IMG/VR virus record: IMGVR_UViG_3300038429_000202
Span: 1 to 62,260 of that record
Direction: 5' to 3' (one strand)
DNA from: a virus
DNA: 62,260 nucleotides
A program made the translations under genes and the position numbers. Each line of letters starts with the position of its first letter. The first letter of the stretch is position 1. The notes beneath the pieces are model-generated. The model did not search any database, had not been told where the DNA came from, and saw nothing but the letters and a program-made list of their open reading frames with translations. This document shows, in pieces, positions 25,665-32,737 of this stretch.

Positions 25665-26716
25665 AGGACAGACTCGCAATCATCCAGCCATTTATGCGCC
25701 GCGTAGATCGCCTCGTCCGGCAGCCAGTCGCAATGTTCGAGCGTGCTATAGATCGTGCGCGTATCCTCGATCACGGACTTGCCGGGTAGCGGGATGTGAT
25801 CGAGCAGTTCGGCCAGCACCGCGACATTCTCCATCCCGTCAATCTCGCGACGAAGGTCGGTAATCAGGTTGTGCTCGTTGCGCTGCTGGTAGGTGAAGGG
25901 CGGGCCGAAGTGGACATGCAGGTTGCGCTCGCGGGCGACGCGCTGGACGATCAGACTGGCATAGATGTCGTCATGGCGGCCGACGCCGGACATCATGAAC
26001 CACGCCGGGATGAGCTCACGGATCACCGCGGTATTTTGCGAGTTGAACACCGTCCATGTATGCGGGTCGACGACAATGCCGGTCTGCCCGAGCAGGTGAA
26101 CGCCGCCGATGTCGGGTCGATGCTCCATGCGGGTGACCGCGTCGATGTCGGGGTCACCGATCACGAGGCCGGCGACTACGCCTATCTTGACGTCGGTGAC
26201 GGGGCCTGCGTGATTTACGTTCCGATGGCTCCACGGGATGCCACGGTGGCGGGTCTGCGGGATCAGCAGCGAGCCGGGATCGAACCATCCATTCGGGCCG
26301 GAAATCTTGATGCCGTTGAAAAGCTTCGGCTCGCCCCCCGCATACATCCACGTGCCGGCGCTGTTCAACTCACCGCGACGATATTCGAAACGAGAACCGA
26401 TGTTTTCAAAATGCTGAGTGTCGACATTCAGATTATCATTGTCCCACGAATAGATGACGTCGGCACCCCACTTCAACGCCTCGAGGAAAGCGATGTTGCG
26501 GCGGGCGATCGTATTCCACCCGAGGGCTTCGGAACATTTCCAGTCCGACTGGATGGCTTCCGGCAGCATCTTCGTGTCGCCGTCTGCGATTGCATAGATT
26601 TCACTTGGCGTTTTCTTATCGAACGCAACAAAGAACCGGACCTCACCCGAACACTTGCGCATCAGCTTGAGCGCGTGCGGGACGTGGATGGTGGTGGTGC
26701 AAAGCGCGATCTTCAT
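25661..26716 (-). CDS. GT-A glycosyltransferase, STELLO/DUF288-like
   Basis: 351 residues. MKIALCTTTIHVPHALKLM and VIYSWDNDNLNV (acidic DxD-like motif at about residues 90-98) are typical of GT-A enzymes of the STELLO/DUF288 type; NIGSRFEYRRGELNSAG and the FDPGSLLIPQTRHRGIP acceptor region follow. Overlaps are 4 bases on each side. The substrate is unknown; the neighbours imply a nucleotide-sugar donor and a polysaccharide or glycoprotein product. Confidence 0.7.
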   Translation of the reverse strand: MKIALCTTTIHVPHALKLMRKCSGEVRFFVAFDKKTPSEIYAIADGDTKMLPEAIQSDWKCSEALGWNTIARRNIAFLEALKWGADVIYSWDNDNLNVDTQHFENIGSRFEYRRGELNSAGTWMYAGGEPKLFNGIKISGPNGWFDPGSLLIPQTRHRGIPWSHRNVNHAGPVTDVKIGVVAGLVIGDPDIDAVTRMEHRPDIGGVHLLGQTGIVVDPHTWTVFNSQNTAVIRELIPAWFMMSGVGRHDDIYASLIVQRVARERNLHVHFGPPFTYQQRNEHNLITDLRREIDGMENVAVLAELLDHIPLPGKSVIEDTRTIYSTLEHCDWLPDEAIYAAHKWLDDCESVL

Positions 26717-26871
26717 TTCTTCCTCGGCTTGTTGCCGGTAAACGGGCGGATGCCCAGCTTGCGCTGGAACTGCTTGACGAAACTCTCGCTGACGCCGAGG
26801 TGGTGCGCCAGGATGGCCGGAGAAATTTCCGGATGATCGCGCAAGTATTTCTCTCGGGACTCGGAGTACAT
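26713..26871 (-). CDS. Small HTH protein
   Basis: 52 residues from the ATG at 26871 overlapping the RHH stop; a longer in-frame start at 26934 lies wholly inside the RHH gene. ISPAILAHHLGVSESFVKQF is a clear HTH, followed by a basic tail (GNKPRKK). Could regulate the downstream sugar locus, with which it is translationally coupled. Confidence 0.6.
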   Translation of the reverse strand: MYSESREKYLRDHPEISPAILAHHLGVSESFVKQFQRKLGIRPFTGNKPRKK

Positions 26872-27074
26872 CACTGGCCGCTTTCGAGGGTAGAGGTCGG
26901 GAGCGCGCGTTTTGCCTGATGGAACGTCAACCAATTTGTAAGTATCTCCTTGATCAGGAAGCTCTTGCTCCAGTCGCGCTTGCGCGCCTCCTCGTCCAAC
27001 GCCCGGTCAAGCGCCGGCGGCACGCGGAAACTCCGCGATACCACTCGTTTCTTCGGTCGGCGCTTGAAAGGCAT
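26871..27074 (-). CDS. Ribbon-helix-helix (RHH) protein
   Basis: 67 residues, ATGA-coupled to the RyR gene. VSRSFRVPPALDRALDEEAR and SKSFLIKEILTNWLTF fit the beta-strand plus two helices of MetJ/Arc/CopG-type DNA-binding proteins. The basic N-terminus (KRRPKKR) fits DNA contact. A probable local transcription regulator. Confidence 0.65.
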   Translation of the reverse strand: MPFKRRPKKRVVSRSFRVPPALDRALDEEARKRDWSKSFLIKEILTNWLTFHQAKRALPTSTLESGQ

Positions 27075-27418
27075 CAGCGAAGTTCGCGAACCACCGCCTG
27101 AAACAGATAATCCTTGATCTTCTGCTCCTGCGGCAGCTGATCGTAAGGCAGGAAAGCCGGATGCTCTTTCTTGCCCGGATCCTTGACTGGACCGTGCTTC
27201 CAGCCTTCGCGCTGCTTCTCGGCCATCCAGTTGTCGTGGCTGGCGCTCGGCTTTGCGGTCGGGTGTGCCAATGAGAATCCGACGCCGTCGACTGCAGACT
27301 GTCGCTGCCATTCCGGGGCCTGATCCCAGGGAAGCTGGGAGTCGTCGCCGATCGCGTGGCAATAGGCGCGATTGATCTCGTGACAAACCTTGGCAATTTC
27401 CGCTGGTGACATGCTCAT
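27074..27418 (-). CDS. RyR-domain protein
   Basis: 114 residues. AEIAKVCHEINRAYCHAIGD, PEWQRQSAVDGV, ASHDNWMAEKQREGWKHGPV and a KKEHPAFLPYDQLP segment match the RyR repeat found in ryanodine receptors and in many phage and bacterial proteins. The phage versions are stand-alone single domains with unknown ligand; conserved aromatic and acidic residues point to a small-molecule or nucleotide site. First gene after a strong hairpin (27431-27476). Confidence 0.85.
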   Translation of the reverse strand: MSMSPAEIAKVCHEINRAYCHAIGDDSQLPWDQAPEWQRQSAVDGVGFSLAHPTAKPSASHDNWMAEKQREGWKHGPVKDPGKKEHPAFLPYDQLPQEQKIKDYLFQAVVRELR

Positions 27419-27430
27419 CTCCTGAATGAA

Positions 27431-27476
27431 ACGGGGCTCCCTTCGTGAGGGGGGAGGGTCGCGCCGGGAGCCCCGT
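27431..27476. terminator. Long hairpin, possible terminator
   Basis: An 11-bp perfect stem (ACGGGGCTCCC at 27431-27441 pairing with 27466-27476) encloses a 24-base G-rich loop in the gap between the RyR gene and the upstream membrane-protein gene. There is no T tract on either strand, so intrinsic termination is uncertain; it may instead stabilise the 5' end of the RyR transcript. Confidence 0.5.
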
Positions 27477-27527
27477 ACCCGCCTGCCGGGTTGGATTGCT
27501 TAGCGGGCGGTAGTCAGTGTTGACTAC

Positions 27528-27965
27528 TTATTTGGGGTTGTCAACCGGAGCGGCCGCTTTATTTTCCGTCGGCTTGACCTCGCCGGCCGGCGCCGATCCA
27601 ATCCGGGTCTTCAGGTACACGGCGAACTGGCCGAGATCCAGCGACCGGGCCTGCGCCGCGGTATCGAGGATGCCGTTCTGTCCCATCAGCATGCGCTCCT
27701 CCTGCTCGGACAGATAAAGCACCTTGCACTTCTCGCCGGGGGTCGGGCACTCGGCGGCGAACGCCTTGACGGCGCCGAAGATGATCAAGGCCCAGATAAC
27801 AAAATTGAGAAGCAGGGCGAGCTGGCGGATATGGGTGCGGGCGTAAAGCATCAGTCTTCCTTTCGGCGTGAGAGTTTTCATGCGGTCGATGACGACTTGG
27901 TTGCGGGCGGTTTGCGCGATGTCGCGCTCGATCGTGGAGACGATCTTCTCGAAGCGGATGTTCAT
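27528..27965 (-). CDS. Membrane protein, unknown
   Basis: 145 residues. Cytosolic helical N-terminus (VSTIERDIAQTARNQVVIDR), one membrane span (LALLLNFVIWALIIFGAVKA, about 50-69), then an exported part with two Cys and a Lys/Ala/Pro-rich tail. Overlaps the HTH gene by 4 bases. No family was recognised. Confidence 0.55.
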   Translation of the reverse strand: MNIRFEKIVSTIERDIAQTARNQVVIDRMKTLTPKGRLMLYARTHIRQLALLLNFVIWALIIFGAVKAFAAECPTPGEKCKVLYLSEQEERMLMGQNGILDTAAQARSLDLGQFAVYLKTRIGSAPAGEVKPTENKAAAPVDNPK

Positions 27966-28267
27966 GTGCCTTCCTCCCGCGGCGGGTGCGCACCGATCTT
28001 CTGTGGGATCGGCTTGCGGTTAACGGTCTTGCGGGTGCGGAACTTTCTCGGCAGCAGCTTTCGCGCGGCGCGATCGAGCTCGTCCTGCCGGCGCTTCTGA
28101 TCCAGCAAGCCTTCGATGGCGACTATGTACGGGCCGGGCACGATGTCGCGATGGGTGAGGCGGTGGATGGTGGACTGGTCGACGCCGAGTGCTGCAGCCA
28201 GCTTGTGCTTCCACTTCTTGCGTCCGTACAGTTTCTGGCCGGCGGAAATCAGCTGGAGGGGGGTCAC
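27962..28267 (-). CDS. HTH DNA-binding protein
   Basis: 101 residues from a GTG at 28267 that overlaps the previous stop (GTGA); longer upstream starts run through other genes. KHKLAAALGVDQSTIHRLTH is a Cro/XRE-like HTH, followed by VPGPYIVAIEGLLDQKRRQ and a very basic C-terminal tail. Likely a transcription regulator of the late or middle block. Confidence 0.65.
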   Translation of the reverse strand: MTPLQLISAGQKLYGRKKWKHKLAAALGVDQSTIHRLTHRDIVPGPYIVAIEGLLDQKRRQDELDRAARKLLPRKFRTRKTVNRKPIPQKIGAHPPREEGT

Positions 28268-28389
28268 AGGCTCCTCCCGCTCGATGTGTGCTCTAGGATG
28301 ATCAGCGCGATCGCAATCAAGGCTGGGCCCAGCACCCACCAATTGACGTTGCCGACCTGACCGAGCTCGTAGATTTGCGCGAGTGTCAT
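28264..28389 (-). CDS. 41-residue membrane peptide
   Basis: MTLAQIYELGQVGNV begins a product with one membrane span (WWVLGPALIAIALIIL). Start and stop overlap both neighbours by 4 bases. Function unknown. Confidence 0.5.
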   Translation of the reverse strand: MTLAQIYELGQVGNVNWWVLGPALIAIALIILEHTSSGRSL

Positions 28390-28562
28390 TTGACAAAACA
28401 CCTCGCCCGCACCGCGTCGATCTCGGCATCGGTGTAACCATGCGCCTTGCCCTTGGCGCGCGCGGCCTTCTCGCCCAGCACCTCGATATACGCATGCACC
28501 AGCCAGCAGGGGACGGTGCTGTGCGGCGTCGCCGTTCCAAGGAAGACCAGAAGCGAGATCAT
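28386..28562 (-). CDS. Small protein, unknown
   Basis: 58 residues. MISLLVFLGTATPHSTVPCW resembles a short signal or membrane anchor; the C-terminal part GYTDAEIDAVRARCFVK looks like a helical domain. Coupled by 4-base overlaps on both sides. Confidence 0.5.
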   Translation of the reverse strand: MISLLVFLGTATPHSTVPCWLVHAYIEVLGEKAARAKGKAHGYTDAEIDAVRARCFVK

Positions 28563-28684
28563 TTGGTATTCTCCACCGCCTTGCGCAGCATCTCGTACAT
28601 CTCCGACTTCGTCATCTCGACATGCTTATACGGCTTGACCGCGATCGTGTTGCGGTTGGGGATGATCTTGCGGGACGCGCCCAT
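28559..28684 (-). CDS. Small protein, unknown
   Basis: 41 residues, MGASRKIIPNRNTIAVKPYK followed by a charged helix (MTKSEMYEMLRKAVENTK). Well-formed small protein with 4-base overlap to the next gene. It may be the second half of a frameshifted frame that starts at 28788. Confidence 0.5.
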   Translation of the reverse strand: MGASRKIIPNRNTIAVKPYKHVEMTKSEMYEMLRKAVENTK

Positions 28685-28788
28685 ATCAACAACGCTTTCA
28701 GATTTTCATTGCCCGGGTCGATGTTGCCCCAAGCGATTCCACGGAGATACTCGGGCGGCGATATGCCGCTGAAATCGAAATCAGACAT
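28612..28788 (-). CDS. Small frame, possibly frameshifted into the next
   Basis: 58 residues starting at an ATG that overlaps the previous stop. The first 31 residues (DFDFSGISPPEYLRGIAWGN, then a short acidic stretch) look genuine, but the rest is Ser/Arg-rich and resembles out-of-frame reading of the following gene, which it overlaps by 73 bases. Either a real overlap, a programmed frameshift or an assembly error. Confidence 0.35.
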   Translation of the reverse strand: MSDFDFSGISPPEYLRGIAWGNIDPGNENLKALLIWARPARSSPTATRSRSSRISMSR

Positions 28789-29377
28789 AGAGCGCCACCG
28801 CTTTCCGACGCCACACCGCCCACGCGTCCTTCAGCTTGGTGTTGAAGTAGCCCCACGACAGCTTCCACACTGCTTCCTCGTGCAGCTTTAGATCCTGCAG
28901 CGGGCAGTACGAGTCGAACATGTATTCGAGGCGGTCCGCGGCATTCGCCAGCAAAGCGGCCTGAACGTGCCATCCCAATCTAGTTCGGCTATCCAGTTGC
29001 ATACCAGCGCGCAGCATGCGGACGAACTCCCCCATAGGCGTTCGATTCGACAGCCGCCCGGCAATGTCGTGCATCGCCTCGATCATTTTGGGATCGGCGC
29101 TGTCGTCGACGCCGGCCTTCCACGATTGTGGGTCCGGTGGATATGGCACCTCGAGCAGCACCGGCGGATGCTGCGTCCCGAGGATAACAAGGTGGATTTT
29201 CTCGCCGGTGTTGATCCGCTCCAGTTCATCGGGCGTCGGTTCCCACGCGGTCACCATGCAGGGCGTTTGCTCGCCGTCGACCGTCGTGTTGCGCAACTCG
29301 TCGCGGAGCGGCAAGCCGAGATAGCCCTGAGATTTGCCTAGGACGCGGGTGGCGTTGGGGATGCGGGCGATCAACAT
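28781..29377 (-). CDS. Phage protein, unknown
   Basis: 198 residues from the ATG at 29377, which overlaps the HAD-gene stop; the alternative start at 29392 is inside that gene. [20 protein letters not shown] opens a protein with a beta-rich front half and a helical back half rich in Trp and Tyr (WKLSWGYFNTKLKDAWAVWR). No family was recognised with confidence. Second gene of the leftward transcript. Confidence 0.6.
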   Translation of the reverse strand: MLIARIPNATRVLGKSQGYLGLPLRDELRNTTVDGEQTPCMVTAWEPTPDELERINTGEKIHLVILGTQHPPVLLEVPYPPDPQSWKAGVDDSADPKMIEAMHDIAGRLSNRTPMGEFVRMLRAGMQLDSRTRLGWHVQAALLANAADRLEYMFDSYCPLQDLKLHEEAVWKLSWGYFNTKLKDAWAVWRRKAVALYV

Positions 29378-29775
29378 CAGCGTTTGTTCCAAGGTTTGAA
29401 ATCGCGCATCGCCTCAACATCGGGCCACGTCCCGTCAAACTGGATGGCGCGATCGTCGAGTGTGAGGAACGCCGCGGGCTTTTCGGAAGCGAACTCGAAC
29501 GACAATGGTTCATCCGTCTCCGGCATGCCGCCCGCCTCGCGCCACAACTTGCGCTGCTCGTAAAGCCAGAACTGCATTGCCGTGATCGCATCGGCGTGCT
29601 TGCTGCGCGACGAGTAGATCACCAGCTTGAAATGCTTCGCCGCCTGTTCGGCCCACTCGAAGAAGCCGGGCACGACTGGATCCCTGATCGTTGCGTAGTC
29701 GGTCCAACCGCTGGTGTAACTGTGAATGACACCATCGAAATCCAGGCACAGGATCGGTTTGTGGGCAGTGGCCAT
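29377..29775 (-). CDS. HAD-family phosphatase
   Basis: 132 residues. [16 protein letters not shown] holds the HAD motif I (D-F-D-G, nucleophile about D12), [12 protein letters not shown] is motif II (Ser after the second strand) and [15 protein letters not shown] is motif IV with paired acids. The cap is minimal. HAD enzymes of this kind hydrolyse phosphates from nucleotides or sugars; here it could feed the sugar locus or recycle nucleotides. First gene of the leftward block, with GAGG upstream. Confidence 0.8.
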   Translation of the reverse strand: MATAHKPILCLDFDGVIHSYTSGWTDYATIRDPVVPGFFEWAEQAAKHFKLVIYSSRSKHADAITAMQFWLYEQRKLWREAGGMPETDEPLSFEFASEKPAAFLTLDDRAIQFDGTWPDVEAMRDFKPWNKR

Positions 29776-30272
29776 AAGCGTAAATTCCTCGGGTGTTTTT
29801 GAACAGTTTACAGTTTGAACGAACGGGCGGGTGGTTAGCAGTCGATGGCGGGGGTGTGTAGCACGGGTCTAGGACTATTGCAATATGCACTTTTTTAAAA
29901 TTTTTTACCGGCGGGGGGTCGGGTGGGCCTACCCAAATACCTTTTATCGCTTGGGCCATCGCTTTCCGGGTTCCATCACGCGATTGTGATAATAAATCGT
30001 CGCTGCACCGCACCATGATCGAGTTCCATTTCGGCAGCCTGGGTGCGTCTAGGTTAGATGTACCTCCTAAGCTATTGATATCAATAGGTTAGTTGCGGTT
30101 TGCTGGTCGCGGTCCATATCTTACTCTTGAGTGTGATACGCGGTCGAGCGCGGGATTGGGAGCTGGAGGCCTGGATTTGAGGGGTTGGGGTTGACTTGGT
30201 TAGGGGTTTGGGGTAGGCGCCGAGCCTGGTGTGGTTAAATGGTAGCAAGCGACTCCCGAGTACCAGCGAGAT
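29776..30272. promoter_or_regulatory. Divergent control region without genes
   Basis: About 500 bases separate the leftward HAD gene from the rightward HTH gene, and no convincing frame is present. It contains tandem ACAGTTT (29803-29816) flanked by two TTTGAAC copies, an A/T-rich block (29889-29907), a 26-bp dyad (30067-30092) and a TTGACT hexamer at 30191-30196 with a poor -10. The probable master promoter and operator region; an origin of replication is also possible. Confidence 0.6.
30067..30092. promoter_or_regulatory. 26-bp dyad, candidate operator
   Basis: CTATTGATATCAATAG (30072-30087) is a perfect 16-bp palindrome. Beyond one G/G mismatch it continues with CTAA and TTAG, giving a 26-bp near-perfect dyad. 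A further AGGTTAG half-site lies at 30051-30057. Typical in size for a dimeric repressor site; the nearest regulator gene starts 180 bases away. Confidence 0.6.
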
Positions 30273-30566
30273 TTGGATTTGACAGTGCTTACCCCGTTCG
30301 CTCGCGCAATCGAAACGCTAAAGCCTGGTGCAACAGGATCCGATATCGCGGCACTTCTCGACCATAAGGTTAGTCGCCACTGCGCCCTTAATTGGAAAGC
30401 CGGACGGCATCCCCCGCCCGCTTGGGCGCTGGCGCTACTCGCTCAAAAAGTCAGAGCTCAAGCCAGCCATCGATTCGCGATCGCGCATGATCTCGACCAA
30501 ATGAAAACGGGCCCCGGCCGAAAAGCCGGAACCCGCAACATCATGGCTTATAACGCGAAACGCTAA
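30273..30566 (+). CDS. HTH regulator, repressor-like
   Basis: 97 residues from a TTG; a GTG at 30285 would remove four residues. TPFARAIETLKPGATGSDIA followed by LLDHKVSRHCALNWKAGRH has the spacing of an HTH used in phage repressors, with a basic C-terminus (GPGRKAGTRN). It is the first rightward gene after the dyad and is isolated from the main early operon by a gene on the other strand. A candidate for the switch protein acting on the nearby dyads. Confidence 0.6.
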   Translation: MDLTVLTPFARAIETLKPGATGSDIAALLDHKVSRHCALNWKAGRHPPPAWALALLAQKVRAQASHRFAIAHDLDQMKTGPGRKAGTRNIMAYNAKR

Positions 30567-30570
30567 CCAG

Positions 30571-30996
30571 TCACCGCAAATAATTGTCCCTCACGTAATT
30601 CGCCAGCTTGGCATTGCCGCGAATCACGTTAGTTACTTCGACTCTGCCCCAGCCCGATCCAGCTTCGTCCGCCTTGGCTCCTATTTGCACAACGGTTTGC
30701 CCGTTCATACAATCGTGTTCGACTCCCTGGTAAGCCATGAAAGCGTCGACGAGCATTCCTCGCGATGGGTTGGGCTCGTTCTCATAACCGCAAACGGAAA
30801 GCGCTCGGCGCCGCTTCTCAGGATCATTCGGCATATAGATCGAACCCGATTCGATCCAGAATTGATTGTTTGGCCCGCCGGCGTCAGAACACGGCGTTAC
30901 CCGAACACAAAGCACATAATCGTCGGCGCCGTCCTCTTTCCAATAAAATCCGCCGTATTCGAGATTCAGATCGCCGTTGTAATTCCATTTAGACAT
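30571..30996 (-). CDS. Protein with its own promoter, unknown
   Basis: 141 residues. Tryptophan- and acid-rich beta protein (YGGFYWKEDGADDYVLCVRV; GWGRVEVTNVIRGNAKLANY). AGGAGG five bases before the ATG and a well-spaced promoter upstream predict strong expression on its own. It ends 4 bases from the convergent HTH gene. As a separately promoted cargo gene beside the control region it could be expressed in a lysogen-like state; no family was recognised. Confidence 0.6.
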   Translation of the reverse strand: MSKWNYNGDLNLEYGGFYWKEDGADDYVLCVRVTPCSDAGGPNNQFWIESGSIYMPNDPEKRRRALSVCGYENEPNPSRGMLVDAFMAYQGVEHDCMNGQTVVQIGAKADEAGSGWGRVEVTNVIRGNAKLANYVRDNYLR

Positions 30997-31343
30997 CGTA
31001 TCCTCCTATTTCGGACCTAAAACCGTCCTAAAATCTCACAAAACACCTATACATTGTATCTCACTGCAAGTCAACATTAAACTTTTGTAATAATCCTATA
31101 CCTAATTACCTAATTTGTGACCAGTGGCCACCTGTGGCGACCAAAAACGCATTTCCTACTCTTTCCAATTTTCCCCCGTGTCCGCCGTGGTGTCCATTCC
31201 TTACGCGTTCCCTTTCCTCCTTTCTCTTTTACCAGTATATAGAATAATAATGGTACTATTAAGAACAGCTTGCAAAGACCAGCAAAAACAGATATATAGC
31301 GTTCCCACTATGGTACATAACCGCTTGGACACAGAGGTCACAC
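30997..31343. promoter_or_regulatory. AT-rich early leader without genes
   Basis: About 350 bases, distinctly AT-rich relative to its surroundings. Contains the promoter of the leftward gene, a pyrimidine-rich run (about 31181-31230) and two TGGTAC-centred near-dyads (31252 and 31313 regions) in front of the first rightward early gene. No frame here looks coding. Confidence 0.5.
31046..31074 (-). promoter_or_regulatory. Sigma70-like promoter overlapping an ATACA dyad
   Basis: On the reverse strand TTGACT (31074-31069) and TATAGG (31051-31046) are separated by 17 bases. The dyad ATACA-T-TGTAT (31049-31059) overlaps the -10 and spacer, so a bound repressor would block it. It would transcribe the gene at 30571-30996. 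Confidence 0.55.
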
Positions 31344-31679
31344 ATGAATCCGGGACGAATTACCGCCGCAATGGTAGACACTGGTGCCGCCGCGCTTGTG
31401 GAAGCCCGCCGGCTCTCGCACGACGACCGCGCTACTGCGCACCTGGTTTTTACTGCGATGCTTCGCGTTGCGTCGTGGCCTCGCGCCATACGCTATCGGC
31501 CGCAATCCGCACAACCCGCCCAATACACTTTCGACGGCAAGCGCTTGCCAAAGAACCCGTTCAAGCTTTCCGATTTTGATTCGGAAGGAAAACGCATGGT
31601 TGGCGAATTCGATGGCAAGCCGGTTTACCAGTACGCACGCAATTTTTGGTATCTGGCGCCAAAGTACACGAAACCGTGA
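31344..31679 (+). CDS. First rightward early protein, unknown
   Basis: 111 residues from the ATG at 31344 with GAGGT six bases upstream. Helical N-terminus (GRITAAMVDTGAAALVEARR) and a C-terminus rich in Tyr/Phe/Trp (YQYARNFWYLAPKY). First gene after the AT-rich leader, so probably expressed very early, where host take-over factors are usual. No family was recognised. Confidence 0.6.
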   Translation: MNPGRITAAMVDTGAAALVEARRLSHDDRATAHLVFTAMLRVASWPRAIRYRPQSAQPAQYTFDGKRLPKNPFKLSDFDSEGKRMVGEFDGKPVYQYARNFWYLAPKYTKP

Positions 31680-31703
31680 TAACAAACCCCTTGCATTCCT
31701 GTT

Positions 31704-31716
31704 TATACAATGTATC
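31704..31716 (+). promoter_or_regulatory. ATACA-A-TGTAT dyad upstream of an early gene
   Basis: TATACAATGTATC contains the perfect dyad ATACA/TGTAT. It lies about 30 bases before the ATG of the next gene, whose leader (CGAAACCGAAGGGGAACC) resembles the leader after the third copy at 35573-35583. Either a -10-like promoter element or an operator. Confidence 0.5.
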
Positions 31717-31747
31717 GTTAGCGGATCGAAACCGAAGGGGAACCAAA

Positions 31748-32200
31748 ATGCTTAATCGCAAATATAGCTGCATCGACGCGCTGCAGGCCGCCGGCATCGA
31801 CTATGAAGACGCTTGCGTGCTGCGCCGCGTATCCATGACGCTGCACTGCTGGCACGAGCTCGAATGTGGCGATTCGAACGACTACGCCTCATGGGGTATC
31901 GTGCGAGGCAGTCAACAGCCCGAAGGGTTCGTTTATGACGAAGCCGGGAAACCATTCAAGGAAGTACACCCGCACAGTGGCAAGCATACGCGCTACTCGC
32001 CTATGCCGGATCGCGAGCGTGGCGCCCTCAAGCGCTTGGCCGCCATCATGGCCCGTTACCCCGGTTTTGCGTCGTATGTACAGGGCGACCCGCGCGGGTG
32101 TGCACTGTACATCATCCCGCCGGATCAAGTCGAGGCAATCGCCCACCAAGGCTCGACGCTGGATTCCTGTTACAATCGCGGCATTGCGGTGCACAAATGA
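31748..32200 (+). CDS. Early protein, unknown
   Basis: 150 residues, with AAGGGG seven bases before the ATG. Acidic/aromatic N-terminus with DYEDACVLRRVSMTLHCWHE, a central HSGKHTRYSPMPDRERGALK and LYIIPPDQVEAIAHQGSTLD near the end. No family was recognised. It overlaps the next gene by 4 bases and heads a coupled set of five small early genes. Confidence 0.6.
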   Translation: MLNRKYSCIDALQAAGIDYEDACVLRRVSMTLHCWHELECGDSNDYASWGIVRGSQQPEGFVYDEAGKPFKEVHPHSGKHTRYSPMPDRERGALKRLAAIMARYPGFASYVQGDPRGCALYIIPPDQVEAIAHQGSTLDSCYNRGIAVHK

Positions 32201-32406
32201 GCGCGCACCGCACCCTCGCCGGCCTCCCCTTCGCCGTCCACTCCCCGTCCTTGTTCGAGTACAACGGCGCCTGGATCGGCTACGACGGCCGCTCATGGCT
32301 TGTCGGAGCTCTGGGCCAATGGGGCACCCGGGAGTTTCCAACGCGCCAAGCGGCCGCTGAGACCGTCTACCGGGCATTTCACGGGCAAGAGGAGAATTTG
32401 GGATGA
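32197..32406 (+). CDS. Small early protein, unknown
   Basis: 69 residues. FAVHSPSLFEYNGAWIGYDG and SWLVGALGQWGTREFPTRQA suggest a small beta domain followed by a helix (AAAETVYRAFHGQEENLG). ATGA-coupled on both sides. Function unknown. Confidence 0.55.
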   Translation: MSAHRTLAGLPFAVHSPSLFEYNGAWIGYDGRSWLVGALGQWGTREFPTRQAAAETVYRAFHGQEENLG

Positions 32407-32594
32407 CCGACAAAATCGATCCGAAGCTGTTTTTTCACGCCACCCCTAACCGCGAGAAATGCTCGGACGGCGGCGAGCACGATTTTGTAGGCTGGCGCGA
32501 ATGGAGCATTCCAGGCCAAGGCGGCGGGGGCGAAACCGTTTGCGCGCGTTGCGGCATCGGAGCTATGGAACATAGCTTGCGTTACAGCGAATGA
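32403..32594 (+). CDS. Small zinc-binding-like early protein
   Basis: 63 residues. One Cys and a His near residues 20-26 (EKCSDGGEHDFVGW) and a C-A-R-C-G motif near residue 48 could form a zinc site. ATGA-coupled. Function unknown. Confidence 0.55.
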   Translation: MTDKIDPKLFFHATPNREKCSDGGEHDFVGWREWSIPGQGGGGETVCARCGIGAMEHSLRYSE

Positions 32595-32680
32595 CCGCCT
32601 TCCTCGCCCACCTCCTCGCCGGCGCCGCTTGCGGCTGGCTGATCTGGCGCATCAGCCCTCCCTGGTTGCGAGGAAAGTAA
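32591..32680 (+). CDS. 29-residue membrane peptide
   Basis: MTAFLAHLLAGAACGWLIW begins a short product that is one membrane span with an Arg/Lys tail. ATGA overlap with the preceding gene argues for translation. Function unknown. Confidence 0.45.
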   Translation: MTAFLAHLLAGAACGWLIWRISPPWLRGK

Positions 32681-32710
32681 GCGCTTCCCACGGAACTAAT
32701 CCCGTGCTAA

Positions 32711-32737
32711 GGGCTTCCCCTCTTAAAGGGGTTGCCC
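32711..32737 (+). promoter_or_regulatory. Hairpin that covers a ribosome-binding site
   Basis: GGGC-TT-CCCC pairs with GGGG-TT-GCCC around a TCTTAAA loop, ending one base before the ATG at 32738. The 3' arm contains AAAGGGG, the Shine-Dalgarno sequence used in this operon, so the structure may repress translation until opened. A smaller CACGG/CCGTG hairpin lies just upstream. Confidence 0.5.

Noticed and set aside
27431-27476. Strong intrinsic terminator
   Set aside because: The stem is long, but there is no T tract on either strand, so it is listed only as a possible terminator.
29510-30016. Leftward 168-codon frame across the control region
   Set aside because: It mostly overlaps the HAD gene in another phase; the part in the gap is Pro-rich and lacks a ribosome-binding site.
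30225-30290. tRNA-like D-arm sequence (GTGTGGTTAAATGGTAGC)
   Set aside because: No matching acceptor stem, anticodon arm or T-loop could be paired, so it is not called as a tRNA or as a tRNA-derived attachment site.
31124-31579. Rightward 151-codon frame beginning in the AT-rich leader
   Set aside because: Its second half is an out-of-phase reading of the gene at 31344-31679, which has the better start and composition.
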